A stretch of DNA of 64,000 bases from Calliopum simillimum. Its lineage: Eukaryota; Arthropoda; Insecta; Diptera; Lauxaniidae. Positions 36,201 through 48,200 of this stretch are shown piece after piece; the first letter of the stretch is position 1, and each line of letters opens with the position of its first letter. Below the pieces are notes generated by a model. It saw nothing but the letters and a program-made list of their open reading frames with translations, was not told the origin of the DNA and ran no database searches. The stretch covers positions 7,626,001-7,690,000 of the forward strand of contig OX638368.1 of assembly GCA_951812925.1 (NCBI GenBank). Reading direction: 5' to 3'. The position numbers and the translations under genes are program-made.

Positions 36201-39200
36201 AAAGGAACTAACTAAAATTCACCTAAGTGACATCAAAAGATTCGCTGTGCTGGCAAGATCCTTCACTTTGGACAAACACCATATTGAAAGGACCAGAGTT
36301 TATAAATAGACGTTAATAAGAGAGTTTGTGGTATCACCATGGACCCTTGTGGTCTATGTGTGACAATATTGCCGCCACCTTAACCTAACCTAAACTAAGT
36401 GTTTCAACTCCAAACAAACAAAATAGCTATTTATGCTCTTTTGAGCAAAGATATCTGGAGAACAAGATTCAATTCATACATGATGAAAATTTTTTAACAA
36501 TTTGTCCCACGTTGGGCGGCAATTGCAAAGGATAAATCTTTTTATTGCTTTTTAATTCAGAATTGCTTTACTTTTTTGTATTAGTTTCGTAGGTCATGAT
36601 TACTGGAAATCGACTCCGAAATCCTACTCCGCAAAAGCGATGTTGTGCTATGTTATATATATCGTTTGAGGGTGCACTTTTTTTTGCTATAACTACTAAA
36701 AGATATGGAAAATATTTTATCATAATTTCACGCCGTGTCAAATGAAGTCTTGCGTATCCAATTTATGAATTTTGACAGTCCACAGCACAAGTTAAACTCC
36801 TGTATACCATTATCTATAAACATTAAAGATAAGTAAGTAATTTTAAATTTTATTCAGCATGGATGTTGAAATCTTGCTCTGATAAAGTTAAAGTCTTTAA
36901 AGTAATAATGGAAATGTAATTCCCTTCAGTAAATATATATTCTTTTTATTGTGACAGTATGTATGTATCCACGTGCTTTGATGCTTTCAAAATGATGAAT
37001 GTTTAGCTTTCAAATTGCATAATCACTGGGTTGCCCCAGCAGCGGCTGCTTACAATTCCATTTTCAATTCAATTCATGCCATCTCTTGTATGGCAACAAC
37101 ACAGCAGGAGTATTCAACTATAATGCTACAGTTGAAGGGATTTTGCAAATGGCGCATGAAATTGAGAGATTGTACGTGTGAAGATTAGGGTGTACATTAT
37201 TAAAAATATATTTGAGAAAATATAAAACTAGTCAGCTTGATTTAGTAACATAGTCAGAGAACTTAAAAGCTTTATGCTTACACTGGAGGTTCTTGATAGT
37301 AAACACATTTCAAGTCAGCTGAGTTCAGTGATCATTATCATTTTAACAGCTTAGCTTTAGCTTACGAAATATTTAAAATATTAAAAATATGTTTATTGCA
37401 TATTGCAGCCGTACTACAAAAAACTTCACATACTTATGTAAATATAAATATATATATAAATTTTTTCTAAAAGTAAAAGGTAGTTATTATCTTTAAAATT
37501 GCAAAAAATCAGACAATTTATATGGGCATTAGGGTGTCCCTTATTTGGGAAAAGTCAAAATTTCATGTCGCGCTCCCCCAGAATCGAAAGACTTTGAGAA
37601 AAAAATGAGATCCCCCAAAGGACAGGTTTTTTTAAACGAATTAACCTGTGCCACGAAGACATTCAAATTTATATGAAAATTAACATAGATTTTATATACT
37701 TCTTGTTTTAACTTGCAGGGAATCGCGTTGCCTGAAACATTTTTCGCCATCAAATGTGTATCTTATTGTTTTTCAGGTCGCTGAACACGATACAAGTGTC
37801 AAAATTAAATTTTGACAGCTGTCAACGGCTACAGAGCTGTCAAAACTCTTTAATTTTGAAGTTTTGTGAGTTTTGACAGCCGTTGACAGCTGTCAAAATT
37901 TAATTTTGACACTTGTATCGTGTTCAGCGACCCGAAAAACAATAAGATACACATTTGATGGCGAAAATGTTTCAGGCAACGCGATTCCCAGCAAGTTAAA
38001 ACAAGAAGTATATAAAATCTATGTTAATTTTCATATAAATTTGAATATCTTCGTGGCACAGGTTAATTCGTTTAAAAAAACCTGTCCTTTGGGGGATCTA
38101 ATTTTTTTCTCAAAGTCTTTCGATTCTGGGGGAGCGCGACATAAAATTTTGGCTTTTCCCAAATAAGGGTCACCCTAATGGGCATAATATGAATTTTATA
38201 TAAAATGGTTTATAATACTTTCATATGAAGTTCTATATAAATTTTATACAAAAAAAATATAAAAGTATAATGTTTAAACCAAACTAATTTAAATTGTGTT
38301 AAAACTTTATGTGAATACATTTTATACGAACAAGCATAAACGGTCTGTATACCAAATTGAAGCATAGATTTTATAATAAGTTTGGTGTGAATCTGTATTC
38401 GTTCCAATTTGGTTTGAATTTTACACACAAACTTTTTGCTGTGTACCTTTCTATTGTATAATACAACATACATACTAAAATCAATCAATTTTGGGTGTTT
38501 GGATTATCGAGACTCTACAGACTTTTTTTCTGGACCTCGACATAAATTTTCAGTAGTATCCGGACCCCACCTAAAACTACTTGCGGACTTATGGTCCAAA
38601 GAATCATCGTATAACTAGGCAAACGAAAAGGGTTCAGCCTTGTTTCTATGCCTTAATCTTAACATATTCCCTTGATTTTTTTCTTTTAGAAAGATTGTGG
38701 AGCAGTCCACAAGATTTTCCTTTTTTTTTAAAGGGGGTGGTGTTACGCCCCTAAAAAGAAAAAACGCTCTCGTTGCTATACCACTGCATCGTTTTGTATG
38801 AAATTAGATATGGTGATAAAGTTATCACGATAATATAACCTTTATGTTTTTAAGAGGCCGATGCCACGTCCCTAAATGGAAAAAACGCAATCACGATAAT
38901 ATGACTTATGTTTTTAGTGGATCGTGTCACGCCCCTAAATGGAAAAAAAAAACGTTCCCACGGCTAATGTTTTGTTTTTAGGTGGGGGTGATCTCTGAAT
39001 GGAAAATGATTACTACTGGGAGTTTGTTTGCTTATGTTAACAATTGCATGGCCTTTTTAAAGTTAAATTGAAATAGTCTCGGCCACAAAGTAAACTCTAG
39101 TTGGTTAAAATACCTAAAATACCGACAGAATGAATCCAGTTTAATAGTCAATAGTCTAGCCATAGGGTCTTGCAAGAATTGTGATTCTAAAACGAAGTCT

Positions 39201-42200
39201 TTATGCTAATTGTGTGGTCTGTACACATGATCTCTTGAGTTTCTCTTAAGAGCGGTGCCACTACTTTATATTGTACCTTAGACACTGAGGCTTAAAGGGC
39301 GAACTTAAGTTTGTTATTCTTCTATAATTTTTTACAGAAAGTGAGATCACATGTTTTGAAACTTTATTGAATAAGCTTCATACACACCAAAGAGTGTCAT
39401 CACCCCTTTCCAAACTGATTTGATAAGCAAAAGAAAAAGAAATTCCGTCAAAAATGTATGGCCCACTCTAATATACATAGCTTTATAAGTATTAACGAGT
39501 GTACGTTGATTTTTGTTTTGTGTGCCAAGCACGGTCTGTATGTATGCATGTGTGTGTTGAAGTCGGTTTTTAAATGAAAATGCATTTGTATGCGTTTGTT
39601 ACTGTTATCAACGGACTGCATTTTTTTATTTGTATTTATAAGAAAATGTAGGATTTTAGGATGTTGTCCTGATGTTGAACTCGAGAAAGAGAAAACTGTG
39701 CTTTTGTGTGTGTGTGTGTGTGTATGTGTGTATGGGTGTGGTTTTGCTTTGTGTTGAGTTACAGCAGCATGTGCGCGGGTGTAAGGATAATAGCTGTAAG
39801 TTTGTTTTTTATTGTTAATACAACTATCACGTTTGTTGTTGTTGCTACTGGCTTTTGTTGTAATATTGAATGCTAACACATTGACCTCAATCGAGGATTT
39901 TTTCTAATCTAAAATTGTTCCAGTAGTACCATTTTGTGTTGCTTCTTTTTGTTATTGTTGTAGCTTCTTTTATTTCTTATTTTGTTGTTATCTAGTGATG
40001 TTATTTTTGCAGTTATTTTTCCGTTGTTTTTTTTTATCTGTCCTTTATTGCTATCATGTTGCTCATCAAAACAAAAAACGACGAAAAAAAAAACAAAATA
40101 ATATGAGATGAAAAAATTTCATTGCATATCCTTTGGCGCTCAGGCTTCACAGAAATGATTTACCAACAAATCACGTAGAAGTGAGCTTATTAAAAGCGTT
40201 TGTGTGTGCGGTTGTGAGTTTGTCTGTGTATGCGTACGTACTACTGACATATTTGACCCAACACATCATGATGCTCGCCGTGATACATGGTTGATTTAAT
40301 AAGAGGTTGATTTTTTCTGTTTCTTTTTATAAAAAAAAAATACACAAAAAATGTGGTAATTTTATCACGACTGTAATTTTTCCAGCACATAAAAAAATTG
40401 AGCCAATATTTTATGTGTCCAAAATCAATAAATACCCATTTAAACAGTCATCCATGTTGGTGAAGGTTTAGTTTTTTTTTTTCCCAAAATAATTGAAAAG
40501 TTTTTTTCGTTTTGCACAAAACTTGTAATTAGCACTCAGAAAGTTGAGCTGAAAGAGAAAAACTTTCCAAGTTCCAATTATACAACTCTTATTGTATTGT
40601 ATTTATAAAAGCGCATTAATTGAGCAGCAAAACAAATTATTGTAATGCTCCTTAGCTTCGAAAAGTTTTAAACATTTCGCTACAGGATACACTAGTCGAC
40701 ATAGTTATTATGACAAAAAAAATTCAACATATTTCAGACTCATATATGATATACATACACATATTAACACAAGCATCATGATATATAAGTTCCATGGATG
40801 GTTCAATTTGTAAATAACATGAATTTTTAAATATTCAGTCTTTAATATAAAAAATAATGAGCCAAATGTCAAAGTGTTTGGTGACATAAATATTTTGACA
40901 TCAACTTCGCATAATCACAGTTTTACAGCGAAAATTGTGATTCGAACGGTTCAAATTTATTTCAATTACCTCGAGTGTGCTAAGCTAAAAAGGTTGTGAT
41001 GATGCAAATCACATACGCTTAAGGAGTGAGATCGAGAAAATCTTAACACACGTTTTACCTAATAATTTTTTTTGGATGTAAAATTAAAAAATTTCTTTGA
41101 TCTAGTCATCTCTGAAAAATATGTCAGTTATTATTTTTAATGACAAAAATGTTAATTTGTTGTGAGTTTGATCAAAATGTGTGAAGAAAAAAAGTGCGTC
41201 TTAAAATTAGTAAAAATTTTCACAAAAATCTGAATTGGTCCTACAAAAAATTGGCCAAAGAATTGAAGGTCTGCCGTCAAACTGTTTCCAATGTTATTGA
41301 ACAGTTTCAGGAGAATTTGTCCATCTTATTAAACCTGGTCCGGGAAAAAAACAAGGACCACACGATATTGGGAAAGCCAAGAAAATTGAAAGCATATTAA
41401 AAAGATCTCCAAGCACATCTGCTAGAAAAGCTGCCCGGTTAGCCCAGTACTCTGACTATTTGGTGCAAAAAGTTAAAGCCAATGCAGGTTTGAAAACATA
41501 CACAGTCCAAAAAGTTCCAGACAGGAATGCTGCAAAAAATTTAGACGCCAAAAGTAGGGCTTGGAAATTAAAATCGAATTTCATACAAAAACATTCATAT
41601 TGTATAATGGACGACGCACATAGGGAGATTTAACCCAAAAAGCTGGTCAAAAACCAATTTTTGTAATTGGTTCAAAATGATTCAATTTTTTTTTTATTAT
41701 ACAGCTAATACTCCAAACTAAAGAAATCTGACACCCGATATTATCTAAATCAATTTGCGGCTGCATACTACACTGTTAAAGTTGAAGTTTTGTAAAACAT
41801 TTTAAAATAAAATTTTAAAGTTGCGAAAGAAGTGTTGATTTGAGTGCGTATATTTCTTTAATTGTAGAAAAAAAACGAAAAATTGCGGAATGGATTATTC
41901 TACGACAAGTGTGTTCTTTACAATGAATTTTATTTAATAAAAAAAGAATCATTATAAGATTCAAAATAGTGTATTCAAACTTTATAAGTAACTGAGTATT
42001 TTTTATTGAAAAATTGTAAATTTTTAAAAGCAGGAAAGTAATGGATCCTCACGAGTCCCAATTTTCTCTACCGAAAATTCTCATAAATTAAATTTTTTTG
42101 TAGCTAAGACTGCAAAATTTGGCTCCTAATATTCCCTATTGGCAAAATAGCTGCACTTTTTGCTGATGCCTATACATGTGATGTTTTTAGTTTTAAAGAA

Positions 42201-45200
42201 ATTATAAACGACAAAATGAACGAATTTAGAGGGCTTAAATTCTCAGAAATCAATTGATGGCGAAAAGTTTTCAGATTGAAATAAAAAATAATTGTTTTTC
42301 AAAAACTTGATATTATTAGTTCGGAGATTGAAAAGTTGGAGTTTCGGTAAGTTATGTCGGCCTCTATTATCAATTTTTTTGATAATTCAGTATAACAGTA
42401 TTACTCCAGTTAACAATACTAAAAGAATAAGCCATATCTATTAAATAAGGTACAATGATATGGAATTTTTAAAATGTTTTTGTGATGTTTTTGTCTATAG
42501 CGCCCTCTGTGGACAAATTTTCTATTCTGTAGTGTTTTCGGACTACTCTTCTGAGTTATATAAATTGATTCACACCTTGATAACTAAAATCAATAAAGCA
42601 GTATACGAGATAGAAGACCCTAAAAGTTACTACATTTATCATGTGTTCAGCGCCATCTATTGAATGTATTTCAAAAGTTTAATCCCATCATATTGTCATT
42701 TTAGTAAAGTGAAAGAGAAAAACTTTATAAAAACCAAAATCGGCTCAGTACCACAGGAGCTACAAGTCCTCAAATATTTCACTTGTCTGCAGCGCCCCCT
42801 ATTGACAATTTTTTTTAACAAGTCTATATTTGTTTTGATTGTCTGAATAATTTGAATAAAATGACACCTCAATTTCCAAAATCGGACCAGTAGTTTCAGA
42901 GTTATTAATTTTGACCAGGTTTTTAACTCAGATACCCCTATGTGCGACGAGACGTATGTACTGGCAGATTTTACACAGCTTCCGGGTGAAAATTTTATGT
43001 TGGTGATGCTCGAGAAAATGTCGAAGAACAATTTAGAATCCAAAAGCAGACAAAATTTCCTAAAAAATTCCTCGTATGGCAAGCTATATTGCAGTTGCGG
43101 CAAAAGAAGCAAGTCATTTGTTACAGTGTGCTCTATAAATACCGAAATATACATCAAAGAATGTTTGAAAAAAAGACTTCTTCCCTTTATAAGAGAGCAG
43201 TATGTGTCCACATATTTTTGGCCCGATTTGGCATCATGTCACTACGGCAAGAAAGCTCTGGAGTGGTACCAAAGTAATAACATAGTTTTTGTACCAAGAG
43301 AGGCCAATCCTCCAAATTGTCCGGAGCTAAGACCAGTGGAGAGATATTGGGCTCTTGTGAGAAGAAACTTAAAGAGCACAAAAAAGGTGTCCCAAAATAT
43401 CGAAGGTTTTAAAAGGAGACGGGCAAACTGTTCCAAAAAGGTGTCTGAAACAACTATCAAATCTCTAATGTAAGGCTTACCAAAAAAGGTCTACGAGCTT
43501 ATAAATAGTGGTTAGAACTATGTAATTTGTAAAATATTATCAATTAAATAAAACAAACTCAAAACTGTAAGATCAACTGTTTAAAAATTATTGAATTTTA
43601 TATATGTTAAGATTTTTTCAATCTCACTGCTTATTTGTCCACACACCGCGACTTAAGCATGCAATTTTCATCTAACAGCCAACCTAACAACCAACCATCC
43701 AACTAACCAACCAACCAATCAATCGACCAACCAATCACCCGATCAACTAAACTTAGAACACATGCAACTTAAACGTGCAACTTATGCCCAACTAACAACC
43801 AACATCGGACAAGCACATACAAAACTTATTGGTCGTCATCAATTCAACACTTATCTCCATGATTAATCATAAGTATTTCACCCTGGGCCAGCTAACTCTT
43901 AAGAAATCAACAAAAGTTTCTTTAACTAAGTGAGTATTCGAATAAAACACACACGGATGTCAAACTGTCGGCCAACTAAGTTTCTAACCAACTGAATATC
44001 GCGTCATCAAAGAATTCCGAACACACCGCAAGATTACTTCCGAGTCTCACGCAAGGCCACCATTTAATAATGGCAACGAAGTCATTTCGTGTTGGAGATA
44101 CTTTCTCTCTCTTGGTGGTCGCCGCATAGGTAAGACGTGATCCTGGTTTATTAAATACATCCAGCGATGTAGGACTTTTTTAACAACGAAGACACATTAA
44201 GACATGACTGAGACTTATAATTAACAACCATAGGTCACATTTTGAGGACAACTGACGGAGAAGCATGGTCTGTGATGCACTCCACGACGGACAGACGGAG
44301 ACACAGGACCAGTGACGGAGAGGCATGAGATTAAAATTTAAGCAATATGATAACTTCATATTATATTTATACGATATTATAAACTAGGTTAATACTTAAC
44401 TCTTCTTTCTCTTGGTGTTCGCTGCATAGATTTTAGTGAATAAAGTGAATTATAACGTTTGGAAAAGCTGTGTTTTCTTGGGTAATATAAATTTTGTAGT
44501 GAACTCTGGACGCAGACGGCTACACCTCGGCTAACGAAAGAAAGGTTCGTTTAAAGGCACGTTTAAAAGCCAGTTAAAATGCGTTCCTAACGGTGTATTT
44601 TTTGTTGGCATCGATTAAAAAATTGTTGAGTTAAAGTGGTCGCAAATTAAAATTTTTATGATATAGCCTCATTCTCACTCCGTTTTTTCTGAACTAACTA
44701 ATTGAAAAAGTTCATGATTTATAACAAAAACTGGGTAAAATTGGACAAGAGGGCCATATAAGCAAAAGTTTCAAAATACTGCAGTGTGGGGTATTTAATA
44801 TTTGGCCAGGACGAAAGATACACTCTTACTAGTTTTTTGGAAATGGAATAGGCCCATAAAGGTGGCTAAAGTAATTTTGAACAAATATGTAATTTTTTTT
44901 TTTTTTTTTTTGTCAAAATAAATATGCCGACTAGTGTTATAATGTTGCACTTCCTTTCTGGAGGAGTAAATGTATATTTACATTTTTTTCGGAAACATAC
45001 TATGCGCTTAAAATTGTGATTTTAAAAAAAACTATTAAAACCGCATTTCATTTCAGATGTATGCGAAAATATTACCTTTACTCATAAATAATGAAACATA
45101 ATCGTACATACATATATTCGAAAACATACTCCCACTCAACATTACCATTACCACCAGGTAAATACAAAAATAAAGTGAAATGAAAATTTCATGACATCCC

Positions 45201-48200
45201 AATGCAATCGCAGCTTCAAAGTCAAAAATATCAAATATTCGCCTGCTGTGTTAAACCATGCGAATTCCAAATTATGCAGCATGTCCTTTTGACGTGAAAA
45301 TACGTAGTTGATATTTATATCCTGCCATTATAAATTATTTAAAAGCACAGAAATTTTCATAACGGCATGGCTTTTAGATCTGAGGCAACTGACATTTTTC
45401 ACGGTTGGAATTTTTAACAAAATTTTGATGAAAAGTTGTTTCATAAGAGAACAAAGGTAAGTATTCGATAACTAACATATTTAAAGTTTGAAATTAAAGT
45501 TTTTTTAACAAAAATATATAAAGTGATATGCTAAGTAAAAAAGACATAATATGTATTGCCAATAGACGAGATTTTTCTTTATTAAAAAAAACAAAGCAGC
45601 TAAAAATGTGACCGTCCATAGGATATGGGAACTTATCTTCACAAAATCAAAAACCGGTTTTTTGCGTTTTCTAAAAAAACATATTATTTTGCATAAAATT
45701 ACATTTCGATCACCACAAAATTCAAAAAAAATTACTGAGTTATGGCTTTTACAAATTTTAAAATGAAAAACTCAAGTAAATAAATATTAAAGTTCGAATT
45801 TCTAACATTGATGCTGGAGAGCGCCAAACCGCCAGTGTTGCCAGCGATGGTCAAATTTAACGAAGACTGAAGTTTTTCAGTCCTCGCGAAAATATGCCTA
45901 AGCGCTGAACTCCACTTTAAACTGTACTGCTAAGTAAAGATAAAGTAGGTTTTTTTCTGGACGGTCACAACTTATGTTCTTGAGATAAAGAAAATTAGTC
46001 TTGAATGCCAACATTAATGAAGAACTCATCGATTTGGAGTCAAATGTTATGCGGCCAACAATTCAAATTGCCGCACAGTACTGTCACCCCATACAAAAAA
46101 TTGGCATTTCCATAGTTTTGGTTCAATTTTCATATTTACCATAGGTGCTGATACATTCAGCTTGTTTTCAAAAATGCAATTAAAAAAAAAAGATATATAA
46201 ATAAATAAAACAACGAAAGTATTCGAGGAAAAACCTATATCTGAATACTTAAAAGCATGGCAATTCAAATTTTCTGAAACGTATAAAAGTATCCCTGCAG
46301 GACCACGGTCTATTCCAAAACTAGTTTGCAAACTACACCATGGGAGAAACCGACTAGTCCAAAAGTTCTATTTACGTTTTACATTGTTTGTCATTGGGCG
46401 TAACCAATTGTCTTCTTTCGCATTACAATCGCACCAGAAAAAGGTCAATTGTCTTCTTATGCATTACATTCGGGCCAGAAAAAGTCCAATTTTTTTTTTA
46501 TTTTATTTATAAATTTCAACAAAATTAATTTCATACTCAAATTTTACACAAAAAATGTCAAAAGGTTTCATAGCCGAATGTACTAAAGAGTTTGTTACAA
46601 TATATATTTTTGAGGTTCGAATCTCAGTGTGTATGAACATTTTTTTATTAACTTTTTATTATTTTCTACCGCGGCTATGTAGGACATATGTTTCATTTTC
46701 TGCTCCGAAGACTCTTCAGACAAATTGGTAGGGGAATGTATGCGGTTATGAGACACCCCCGGGTATGAGACAGTCGATTTTTTCAATGATGCAAAACTAA
46801 TATTGCCAATCTGACTACTGTCGAACTATCCTCTTACTATGACCAAGTTTTTAAGCCAACACCGAAGTGAAAAGATCTATTGCTTATTTAAGTTATACAC
46901 CTTAGGTCGCAACTCGACTGTAAAAAGTATTTTATGATCTGTTTCAAAGTGTTATATTTTGGATTTAGTCAACTGGAAATGGGAAGTGTCATATGTTAGC
47001 GTTTAGTGTTTTATACCTACTTTGTGATACGATTTGGGTTTGTGCTAATATTAATGGTCAAAACATTTTTTTTAGGATGTATGAGACACATCATGTATCC
47101 GCGTATGAGACACTTTTTTTAACCCAAATCGAGTGCAACTGTTAAATATCGGCATTGTATTTGGCGCTAACACCAAAAGCTATCAAATCGGGCTTCGCCG
47201 CAACGGGTATTGCTCCATACAATCCTAACATTTTTACAGATGATGATTTCGTTCAACCCGTTTCACAAAGTATTGCAAGAATTGCTGTTACCACTGATCT
47301 CAATGAGCAGCGGCGTATTGAGCAAGAGGCACTGAAATCTGAGCTCGATCAGCCATCTAGTTATTTATCAACTATAGATGACGTTGGCCCATTGCAGGAA
47401 GCAACCCCAAAAAACCTTCCAATCGTGGACGAAAGCCACTGAAATGTACAGAGCTAACTTCTCCTGAAAATCTTGCTCTTTTAAAGGAAAAAGCAGCAAC
47501 AAAGAAAGCAGAGGCGGAAAAATTGGGAGATAAAAAAAGGATACAAAAGAAAGCAACGCCGAAGAAGTCACCACCAGCTAAACGTTCAAAACGATCCACA
47601 CCATCCGATGACGATAGAGACTTTTATGTCATTTGCTTAAGGTTTTTGCCGAACAAGTTGACCGCTGCCAATACCATCGTATGTAATATTTACATGCAAG
47701 CGACCTGTCCATGCAGAGTGTGCAGACATAAAGGCAAGCTTCTACACTTGCAAACATTGCGACAGCGATTTTGATGTTCAAGGCTTTCTGAATGAATAAA
47801 AGTTATATGGTTTTTATTTTATATTTTCTGATTTTCATTGCATTTTTCTAGGTGTCTCATACCAGGATACAAATTTTAAATTGTTAAAAAAAAGGACTTT
47901 GAAAATTAGCCATAACTTTTGAATGTGATGAAATAACTTTCTAAGTCCTTCAGAAGAAAGTTGTGTGCATTTCTTACCTTTCGAACAAAGTTATGGCTCA
48001 AAAACAAAACCCGGCTCATAACCGGATACATTCCCTTACAAATTAATAGAAATTTAAAAATTGGAATTGAAAATCACCGAGTGAAGGATTTGAACCCGTG
48101 CCTCTCCACGCAGCGCAAGTCGCTAGACCAATACACTATCGGTTGCTCTTCTTCACAATAGACGAACTGCCAAACAATACGTAGTTAGTAACGTTATAAT

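Noticed and set aside
37541..38166. Two similar 70- and 97-codon frames on opposite strands
   Set aside because: Mirror images produced by the two arms of the palindromic hAT MITE.
39448..39879. 143-codon minus frame with Thr-His repeats
   Set aside because: Created by the GT microsatellite read on the opposite strand.
42696..43461. Minus-strand frames opposite the DD37E transposase
   Set aside because: Shadows of the plus-strand transposase, which carries the recognisable motifs.
45420..45465. Strong plus-strand splice donor AAAGGTAAGTATTC
   Set aside because: No upstream coding frame and no partner acceptor; donor-like words occur by chance in AT-rich DNA.
48065..48160. Functional tRNA gene on the minus strand
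   Set aside because: A and B boxes are present, but acceptor, anticodon and T stems do not pair properly.
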